DNA of 64,000 nucleotides from Triticum aestivum (lineage: Eukaryota > Streptophyta > Magnoliopsida > Poales > Poaceae): contig NC_057802.1 of NCBI RefSeq assembly GCF_018294505.1, forward strand, positions 551,265,267-551,329,266. The letters are read 5' to 3'. This document shows, one piece after another, positions 57,057-64,000 of this stretch (within the stretch, counting starts at the first letter, position 1; every line of letters begins with the position of its first letter). The position numbers were made by a program, and so were the translations under genes. The notes under the pieces are model-generated. The model saw nothing but the letters and a program-made list of their open reading frames with translations, was not told where the DNA came from and did not search any database.

Positions 57057-57886
57057 TATATTTTCTGGGCAAGTTTTAGCCTTTTTATTTACAATTGATG
57101 TTGCATGTCATTCACCCTTTCACCCTTATATTTGATGTTAATGTCTGAGTGTATGTCTAATTAGGGTTTCTCTTCAGTTGGTTGGTGTTTGAATATCAGT
57201 TGCTCGCTTCCCTTTTAGGCATATCTCCTATTACAACACACCCATTTCCTTTTGAGTTTTATGTGAAAATCCTTTTGAGCCGATACACCAAATATGAAGT
57301 TACATAACTCAAATAAAATTCAATTTTTTTTCAAAAATACAAATAAATGCCAACGAATTTTTAAACAATAAATGTTATCAAAGATTGATATGTCTACCTG
57401 TCACAAGAGAGGTAGGAGTAGCATGTTCGAGAAGATGTGTTTTTCTACAGTACTTTCTAAATGGTAAAGTGTATGGTTTCAAGCGCCTAAATCCATATTA
57501 TGTAATAATTTGCCAGCCAATTGCATATTGCAATGAAGTTTCTGGTTGGAACATCTTGAAACATTTGTTTAAAGGAAAAAATCCTTCATGTGTTGATTTT
57601 AATTAATGGATAATAACAATGCACATGCTTTCATGATGCAATCGATTTTAAGAACTAAAAAAGGCATTCAAGTGTTATTATCATTTGTAATGCATTGCAG
57701 AATAAAGAGTTCAATGTTTGTGTACCACCTTCTTTATTTTGTGCATCAGGTGTATAGGGTCGTATTACAATTTTTTTTATCGAAGTACATTGCAAGCGAA
57801 TTAGATTCCAATTACTTTTTTATTTGTTATTGCCTATCGTTCTATGTATGTAAAATTTTACATGCAACCAATACAAATTTTCAAAT
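57057..57886. other. Helitron interior up to 3' terminus, no gene supported
   Basis: AT-rich. ORFs at 57385-57606 and 57606-57920 have no recognisable domain. Confidence 0.5.
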
Positions 57887-57916
57887 GCCCGTGGCAACGC
57901 ACGGGCAGTCTACTAG
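57887..57916 (+). mobile_element. Helitron 3' terminus (hairpin + CTAG)
   Basis: GCCCGT-GGCAACGC-ACGGGC, AGTCTACTAG, followed by T. Identical stem and loop to 15975-16004. Confidence 0.88.
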
Positions 57917-58217
57917 TTAAAATAATTACTCAGAAATAAATATAAGAAAATAAATAAAGTAGAAAAGCAAAAAATAAATAAACTATATAAAAAATTATTG
58001 GGGTGCTGCCCAATGGGCCTGCCAGACCTCGGGTGTGCAAATTCAGGCCCAGAAGGGCCAGCAGGCTCACAGGGCGGCGCGCCATAGTTAGGCCCAGAAG
58101 CCTGCTATATAGAGGAGTTCGAAGGAGCAGTCGCGGCTGGGTTTATAAACCAGTGCGGCTGCCCTTCGCCCGGCGAGGTGGGACTAAACTTTGCGCCCCT
58201 CGCCTGACAGCACACCC

Positions 58218-58375
58218 CCTTTAGTACCGGGTCGTGGCTCCAACCGGTACTAAAGGTAGGGTCTTTAGTACTGGTTGGAGCCACCACCCGGTACTAAAGG
58301 GCTGCCCTTCCCGCCACTTGGCCTGGCCAAAATTGACCTTTAGTACCGGTTGGTGGCTCCAACCGGTACTAAAGG
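58218..58375. repeat. Three CTTTAGTACCGG inverted repeats
   Basis: 58218-58256, 58263-58299 and 58337-58375 each fold into a hairpin; the last has 17-bp perfect arms (CCTTTAGTACCGGTTGG) and a 5-base loop and ends 7 bases before TATATAAG. Such motifs are typical of CACTA subterminal regions, where transposase is thought to bind. Confidence 0.85.
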
Positions 58376-58382
58376 CCCATCC

Positions 58383-58390
58383 TATATAAG
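58383..58390 (+). promoter_or_regulatory. TATA box of outer CACTA
   Basis: TATATAAG just downstream of the perfect hairpin; a pyrimidine-rich leader follows. Confidence 0.5.
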
Positions 58391-59110
58391 CGGCACTTAC
58401 AAATTTCGTCAGTTTTCATCTGCTTCTTCTCCTCTGCCCCGTCGCCCGCCGCCCCCGTCGCCACCCCTTGTCGACGCCCCCGTCGCCGCCCCGTCCCTGT
58501 CCCCGTCGTCGCCGCCCCGGTCGTCGTCCGCGCACCGTCCCCGGCCGTCCCCGTCGTCATCGCCGCCCCGTCCCCGTTCGTCCCGTCGTCCCGGCCCGGC
58601 CGTCCCCGTCGTCCCGTCGTCCCCGCCCCATCCCCGTCGTCCCCGCCCCATCCCCGTCCCCGTCGTCGCCGCCCGTCGCCGGTGAGCTCCCTGCCCCGGC
58701 CGCCATGCATGTCCGCACACACACACACACACATTGTTAATTAGTTGTAAAATTGTTAGTATTTTTTATGTTTTTTAGTGATAGAAATATTTATAGAAAT
58801 GTTAGAAATTTACTGTTTTTTAGTTATAGAAATATTTATAGAAATGTTAGATTTTTTTGTTTTTTAGTTATAGAAATATTAGAAATGTTATAGAAATGTT
58901 AGTTATATAGAATGTTAGAAATTTTAGAAATGTTAGTTCTAGCTAGATGAATTAGATTAATGTTAAATTGTTAGACGATGATAGATGTTTTTTTTGTTTC
59001 TTATAATTTTAGTTATAGAAAAATTTAGAATTTGCATATAGAATTTTAGTTATCACAATCCAATCATTTAAAAAATGTTACTTTTTGCGGGCATATAGTA
59101 TTTGTTGTCG

Positions 59111-59457
59111 ATGATGCCCGGCCCGCATCCTCGCCGTCGACCCGTTCGTGACGACGTCCTGCTTCACAGGACCCATGTCCGGGACTGGGCTCCGCCGGGC
59201 TGGCACTGGGAGGTGCTACCTTCAGGGGCGCGCCGCTTGGTGAGGAACCCAGCCCTGGGTCCCGTCGTCGACCCTGATCTCCTTTGGTGGCGTTCGCGTG
59301 CGCCACATTCGGTGCAGAGGGAGCCGGCCCCGCCGGAGGTGGTGCGTCGCCGTGTCAGGGAGGAGGACGAGCACGTCCGTCGCTACATGGCTGCTATGGA
59401 CGTCTCAGGTTCTCCAATACCTGGAATGTTCTTTGGGCAGATGACCGGAGATATGAT
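59111..59457 (+). pseudogene. ORF of outer CACTA, truncated by inner CACTA
   Basis: From ATG 59111 the frame reads MMPGPHPRRRPVRDDVLLHR, a Trp/Pro/Arg-rich part (RDWAPPGWHWEVLPSGARRL), PPEVVRRRVREEDEHVRRYM and GSPIPGMFFGQMTGDM, then enters the inner CACTA end and stops at 59494. The high GC content contrasts with the surrounding AT-rich DNA. I recall this frame from wheat CACTA-associated predicted proteins but know no function. 58770-59100 before it is probably an intron. Confidence 0.5.
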
Positions 59458-59885
59458 CACTAGTGCAGAACCGGGCTTTAGCGCCAGTTCGTAAGGGCCT
59501 TTAGTGCCGGTTGTACAACCGGCACTAAAGAGTGGAGACTAAAGCCCCCCCCCCCTTTACTACCGGTTCGGCACGAACCGGCGCTAAAGTGCCACCACGT
59601 GGCACGAGCGAGGCCCGGGTGCTGGTAGACCATTAGTACCGGTTGGTAGCACCAACCGGTACTAAATGTTTGGGGGGGTTTTGGTTTTATTTTTTATTTT
59701 TCCATTAGTTTTGTGTTTTCCATTTCATTCTTTTTTTGCTGGTATTTTACGATACTACATATTGTACACGTTATGCATATATAAAAATAGATTTTCTCGT
59801 AGAACCGCATATATATATATATAAATATATATCATCGAATGTCTCACAACCACCACCATTAATTATTCACACATACACATGTATG

Positions 59886-59909
59886 TATATATATATATAT
59901 ATATATATA
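59886..59909 (+). repeat. (TA)12 microsatellite
   Basis: Perfect TA run in inner CACTA. Confidence 0.95.
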
Positions 59910-59961
59910 CAATTTCTCCTACATGTTGCCTTGGTGCCTTCGGAGCACGATGACAAGTGGT

Positions 59962-60972
59962 TCATGGGGGCGGTAGCGGGTAATAGTATTCTCCTTTGGG
60001 ATCTATGACCTGGTCGAGCAAAAATCCCGCTATTTCCTCTTGAAGTGCTAGTATGCGCTCCGTTGGTAGGAGCTGCTCCCGCACCTCTCTGAACTGTTAA
60101 GAAGGAGATCAATATGCATATGTATTAGTTGTGTGACTAGATATCGATAATGGTGTAAAAATTTGTGAATAGTGTTCTGACAAACGTACCCAGTCCTGTC
60201 TTTGAGATCTGCTCCTTTCGGACGCCATCATGCGAATGTTCTCGCAAACGTAGAATGCACACAGATCAGTCCCCGGCGCCTGCTTCGGGGCCTTTACGAG
60301 AATTGAATTTAATCAGGTAATAATTAATCAAGCATGATAATTAATTAATGGTATTGAAACAAGAATTAAAGAGATGGTAGCTAGCTAGCTAGTACTACTT
60401 AATTACCTACCTTGGGTCGATACCAAAACAGCTTTTCTCGCCATTTGCCTGGAGTCACCTTGATGAATTTTGCCCAAGCCCTGCCCGCCGGCAAAGAAAA
60501 TTAATAAAGGGGTTATTAAATAGTTCATATCAGGAAATGACGAACTAAATAGGACGAGATATAGTTAATAATGATTGAAATTACCTGTTGACTATCCCCT
60601 TCACGATGCTGTAGTCACTTTCTTTTTTAAGTAGTGAGTCCAGTACTTCAACTTTTCCTTCTTCAACTTTAATGTCTAACAAGATCCAATGGTACCTGCA
60701 TGCGCATACGTTTGCATGTATAAATTAAGCGGGCATGTGCATAACACTAATCAACTAACCCTAAACCCTATACAGTTATTAACATCTAGCTAGTAAGCAA
60801 GAACAGAATTTGTAGTACAAGATAGTGTGACTCACTCGAAGTTGTAAGGAAGTAGTATATCTTCATTGGAATCGAGGCGCTTCAAGAACTCTAGCATTTC
60901 CTTCTCTACATCTTGTCTATACCATTCCAATTTCCATGTGTATTCATTAACGGTATTTGGGTCAATGAACCC
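59962..60972 (-). CDS. Ulp1-like (C48) protease-domain gene of CACTA, 3' five exons
   Basis: Five minus-strand exons with GT/AG borders: 60972-60836 (GFIDPNTVNEYTWKLEW ..EDILLPYNFE), 60695-60585 (YHWILLDIKVEEGKVEVLDS ..), 60480-60411 (AWAKFIKVTPGKWREKLFWY), 60291-60190 (GTDLCAFYVCENIRMM) and 60093-59962 (FREVREQLLPTERILALQEE ..DPKGEYYYPLPPP, stop). HW in exon 2 and LC in exon 4 fit the catalytic His and Cys of Ulp1-type cysteine proteases, which remove SUMO-like tags; many plant CACTA elements carry such an ORF. Codon phases match across the exons I joined and no stop was seen, so this end is intact. The 5' part is cut off by the Angela insertion. Its role in transposition is unknown. Confidence 0.75.
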
Positions 60973-62682
60973 TGTTGGGGAACGTAGTAATTTCAAAAAT
61001 TTCCTACTCACACGCAAGATCATGGTGATGCATAGCAACGAGAGGGGAGAGTGTTGTCTACGTACCCTCGTAGACCATAAGCGGAAGGGTTATATCAACG
61101 CGGTTGATGTAGTCGTACGTCTTCACAATCCGACCGATCCAAGTACCGAAAGCACGGCACCTCCGAGTTCTGCACACGTTCGGATCGCTGATGTCCTCGC
61201 CTTCTCGATCCAGCAAGAGGGGCGAAGTAGTAGATGAGTTCCAGCAGCACGTCGGCGTGGTGATGGTGTTGGTGAAGAACAATATTCGCAGGGCTTCGGC
61301 TAAGCACTACGAAAACTATGATGGAGGATAAACTAGAGGGGACGGGGTTGCCGGCACATGGCTTGGTGTTTCTTGATGTCTCTTGGGTGCTAGCCCTACC
61401 CCTCTATTTATATGTTGAGCCTTGGGGTCGAAACTTGGAGTAAAAGATTCCACAAAGTCGGTTTCACCCGAAAGGCAAGAGTCCTTCTCGGACTCCAGGG
61501 CCAGACGCCAGGGTTCCCGGCGTCTGGACCCAGACGCCTGGGACCCTGGCATCTGGCCCCTAGACTCTGCAAAACTTCCTTTTGCGCTTTCCAAAAACCT
61601 CGTGGGCTTTCCCCTTTGGCCCAGATAAAGTGTTCTCGTGCCCAAACATTTCAGGAAACATTCGGAACCCCTTCCGATGGATTCCGGAACCTTTCCGGAG
61701 ATCAAACACTACTATCCACATATCAATCTTTACTTCCGGACCATTCCGGAGTTCCTCGTCATATCCGTGATCTCATCCAAAACTCCGGACAACATTCGGT
61801 CACCAACATACATAACTCATAGTACTATTTCGTCAACGAACGTTAAGCGTGCTGACCCTATGGGTTCGAGAACTATGTAGACATGACCGAGACACCTCTC
61901 TTGTCAATAACCAATAGCGGGACCTGAATGCCCATATTGGCTCCTACATATTCTATGAAGATCTTTATCGGTCAGACCGCATAACAGCATACGTTGTTCC
62001 CTTTGTCATCGGTATGTTACTTGCCCGAGAATCGATCATAGGTATCTCAATACCTAGTTCAATCTCGTTACCGGCAAGTCTCTTTACTCGTTCTGTAATA
62101 CATGATCCCGCAACTAACTCATTAGTTGCAATGCTTGCAAGGCTTATAGTGATGTGCATTACCGAGTGGGCCCAGAGATACCTCTCCGACAATCGGAGTG
62201 ACAAATCCTAATCTCGAAATACGCCAACCCAACAAGTACCTTTGGAGACACCTGTAGATCACCTTTATAATCATCCAGTTATGTTGTGACGTTTGGTAGC
62301 ACACAAAGTGTTCCTCCGGTAAACGGGAGTTGCATAATCTCATAGTCATAGGAACATGTATAAGTCATGAAGAAAGCAATAGCAGAATACTAAACGATCG
62401 AGTGCTAAGCTAACGGAATGGGTCAAGTCAATCACATCATTCTCCTAATGATGTGATCCCGTTAATCAAATTACAACTCATGTCAATGGCTAGGAAACGT
62501 AACCATCTTTGATCAACGAGCTAGTCAAGTAGAGGCATACTAGTGACACTCTGTTTGTCTATGTATTCACACAAGTATTATGTTTCCGGTTAATACAATT
62601 CTAGCATGAATAATAAACATTTATCATGATATAAGGAAATAAATAATAACTTTATTACTGCCTCTAGGGCATATTTCCTTCA
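60973..62682 (-). mobile_element. 3' LTR of Angela/BARE element
   Basis: 1710 bp; plus-strand ends TGTTGGGGAACG and ..GGGCATATTTCCTTCA (minus strand start TGAAGGAAATATGCCCTAGA). These ends are the hallmark of Angela. ORFs within it are not coding. Confidence 0.93.
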
Positions 62683-62700
62683 GTCTCCCACTTGCACTAG
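62683..62700 (-). promoter_or_regulatory. Polypurine tract of Angela/BARE element
   Basis: Minus strand CTAGTGCAAGTGGGAGAC abuts the LTR start. Confidence 0.8.
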
Positions 62701-62715
62701 AGCCAATAATCTAGA

Positions 62716-62969
62716 TTACACAGTAATGATTCTAACACCCATGGAGCCTTGGTGCTGATCACGTTTTGCTCGTGGAAGAGGCTTAGTCAACGGGTCTGCA
62801 ACATTCAGATCCGTATGTATGTTGCAAATTTCTATGTCTCCCACATGGACTAGATCCCGGATGGAGTTGAAGCATCTCTTGATGTGCTTGGTTCTCTTGT
62901 GAAATCTGGATTCCTTCGCCAAGGCAATTGCACCAGTATTGTCACAAAAGATTTTCATTGGACCCGATG
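62716..62969 (-). pseudogene. RNase H end of Angela/BARE pol (truncated)
   Basis: Minus strand reads GPMKIFCDNTGAIALAKESR, HKRTKHIKRCFNSIRDLV and NVADPLTKPLPRAK to a stop at 62716. CDNTGAI and KRTKHI correspond to the C-terminal half of Copia RNase H (usual CDN..A and K.IDIRYH). Upstream pol is separated by the inserted LTR at 62970. Confidence 0.88.
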
Positions 62970-64000
62970 TGTTGGGGATCGTTGCAGAAATTAAAAAAAT
63001 TCTACGCATCACCAAGAACAATCTATGGAGTCTTCTAGCAACGAGAGGGAAAAGAGGGCATCTACATACCCTTGTAGATCGCGAGCGGAAACGTTCAAGT
63101 GAACGGGGTTGATGGAGTCGTACTCGTCGTGATCCAAATCACCGATGACCGAGCGCCGAACGGACGGCACCTCCGCGTTCAACACACGTATGCTGGGGGA
63201 AGATGTCTCCTCCTTCTTGATCCAGCAAGGGGGAGGGAGAGGTTGATGGAGATCCAGCAGCACGACGGCGTGGTGGTGGAAGCAGCGGGGATCTCGGCAG
63301 GGCTTCGCCAAGCTCAGCGAGAGGGAGAGGTGTCACGGGAGGGAGAGGGAGGCGCCAGGGGCTTGGGGTCTGCTGCCCTCCCTCCCCCCTCTATATATAG
63401 GGCCCCTGGGGGGCGCCGGCCCTAGGAGATCCCATCTCCAAGGGGGCGGCGGCCAAGGGGGGGGGAGGGACTTGCCCCCCAAGTCAAGTGGGGCGCCCCC
63501 CACCCCTAGGGTTTCCAACCCTAGGCGCAGGGGAGGCCCAAGGGGGGCGCACCAGCCCACCAGGGGCTGGTTCCCTTCCCCACTTCAGCCCATGGGGCCC
63601 TCCAAGATAGGTGGCCCCACCCGGTGGACCCCTGGGACCCTTCCGGTGGTCCCGGTACAATACCGGTGACCCCCGAAACTTTCCCGTTGGCCGGAACTGG
63701 ACTTCCTATATACAATTCTTCACCTCCGGACCATTCCGGAACTCCTCGTGACGTCCGAGATCTCATCCGGGACTCCGAACAACTTTCGGGTTACCGCATA
63801 CTAATATCTCTACAACACTAGCGTCACCGAACCTTAAGTGTGTAGACCCTACGGGTTCGGGACACATGGAGACATGACCGAGACGACTCTCCGGTCAATA
63901 ACCAATAGCGGGATCTGGATACCCATGTTGGCTCCCACATGTTCCACGATGATCTCATCGGATGAACCACGATGTCGAGGATTCAATCAATCCCGTATAC
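62970..64000 (-). mobile_element. BARE/WIS-like LTR, runs off window
   Basis: Begins TGTTGGGGATCGTTGCAG on the plus strand (so the 3' end of a minus-strand element), followed by the segment 'acgcatcaccaagaacaatctatggag' and a GC-rich middle (63340-63660) with overlapping non-coding ORFs. Related to the LTR at 60973 but clearly a different family. Not complete. Confidence 0.88.

Larger units (their letters stand above)
38452..57916 (+). mobile_element. Helitron interrupted by nested retrotransposons
   Basis: The right end is a clear Helitron terminus (hairpin GCCCGT-GGCAACGC-ACGGGC at 57887-57906, then AGTCTACTAG, then T). The left end is placed at TCTACTCCTAATGGAGCAGT (38452) because host sequence before it (..gaaaaaactat) and after 57916 (ttaaaataattactcag..) reconstitutes the A-rich repeat of the outer CACTA. 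Without the insert at 40816-55897 it is about 4.4 kb. No RepHel helicase is visible, so it is non-autonomous. The base before TC is T rather than the expected A, so the exact start could be off by a few bases. Confidence 0.6.
57917..59457 (+). mobile_element. Right part of outer CACTA element
   Basis: Continues the A-rich tract of 38370-38451, then 'ggggtgctgcccaatgggcc..', three CTTTAGTACCGG inverted repeats, a TATA box (58383-58390), a C-rich low-complexity leader (58430-58690), a stretch of near-repeats 'tatagaaatgttag' (58770-58960) and the ORF at 59111. It is cut by the inner CACTA at 59458. Confidence 0.6.
59458..60972 (-). mobile_element. Inner CACTA element (left part; right part outside)
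   Basis: Begins CACTAGTGCAGAACCGGGCT, the end sequence of Caspar-type Triticeae CACTA elements, followed by subterminal repeats of CTTTAGTGCCGG / TTAGTACCGG type to about 59670. The candidate 3-bp duplication on the left is GAT (59455-59457). It is interrupted at 60973 by an Angela/BARE element, and its other end is not in the window. (AT)n tracts lie at about 59809-59823 and 59886-59909. Confidence 0.85.
60973..64000 (-). mobile_element. Angela/BARE-type Copia element (minus strand), interrupted
   Basis: On the plus strand its 3' LTR comes first (60973-62682), then the polypurine tract and the end of RNase H to 62969, where a second BARE/WIS-like element begins and runs to the window edge. 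The left 5-bp flank is AACCC; the partner lies outside. Confidence 0.85.

Noticed and set aside
58350..58740. Long Pro/Arg/Ser-rich ORFs on both strands
   Set aside because: Low-complexity (CCGTCG)n-type sequence downstream of a TATA box; all six frames are open, so this is a GC-rich leader, not coding.

Overview
The window is almost certainly nuclear DNA from a Triticeae grass (wheat/Aegilops/barley/rye type). The evidence is nested LTR retrotransposons, Stowaway ends of the CTCCCTCCGTTCC type, CACTA ends beginning CACTAGTGCAG, Helitron tails ending in a GCCCGT..ACGGGC hairpin plus CTAG, and TGTTGGGGAACG / TTTCCTTCA ends typical of Angela/BARE. I see no intact cellular gene, tRNA, rRNA, CRISPR array or bacterial-type operon. 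Family names are from memory; superfamily calls rest on motifs visible in the sequence.

Layout. 1-7448: pieces of two Ty3/gypsy elements (an LTR plus primer-binding site at the left, then the 3' internal part and 3' LTR of an Athila-like element). 7449-12650: low-coding sequence with a Stowaway MITE (10900-11060) and a 1.1-kb PIF/Harbinger-type element (11071-12215, TTA duplication). 12650-16004: three Helitron 3' ends in the same orientation; between the last two lies a decayed Ulp1-like protease gene with introns. 16005-22775: the only cellular-gene material, namely a TATA box and one exon of a small membrane-anchored protein, then six exons of a mitochondrial citrate synthase pseudogene. 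22776-35947: a SIRE-lineage Copia element (B) arranged internal-LTR-internal-LTR. 35948-59457: an outer CACTA element carrying about seven ~340-bp tandem repeats and split by a five-level nest: CACTA > Helitron (38452-57916) > gag-only Copia on the minus strand (40816-55897, duplication GTCCC) > SIRE-lineage Copia A (42028-55102, duplication GCTTC) > truncated LINE (48613-49230, ~20-bp duplication). 59458-64000: a second CACTA with a minus-strand Ulp1-like gene, broken by an Angela/BARE element, itself broken by another BARE/WIS-like LTR that runs off the window.

How the parts work. Both SIRE elements encode Gag with a CCHC knuckle and long coiled coils, Pol (protease, integrase, reverse transcriptase, RNase H) and a third 'env-like' ORF. 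Both are inactivated by stops, frameshifts or insertion. They share features worth a second look: element-specific arrays of short dyad repeats directly upstream of the LTR TATA box and again upstream of (or inside the leader intron of) the env-like ORF; a small leader exon that joins in frame to that ORF; and a gag/pol junction closed in both frames but with a splice-acceptor-like TGTAG|GT at the first pol codon. I found no evidence of a new biological system beyond these transposon-level observations.
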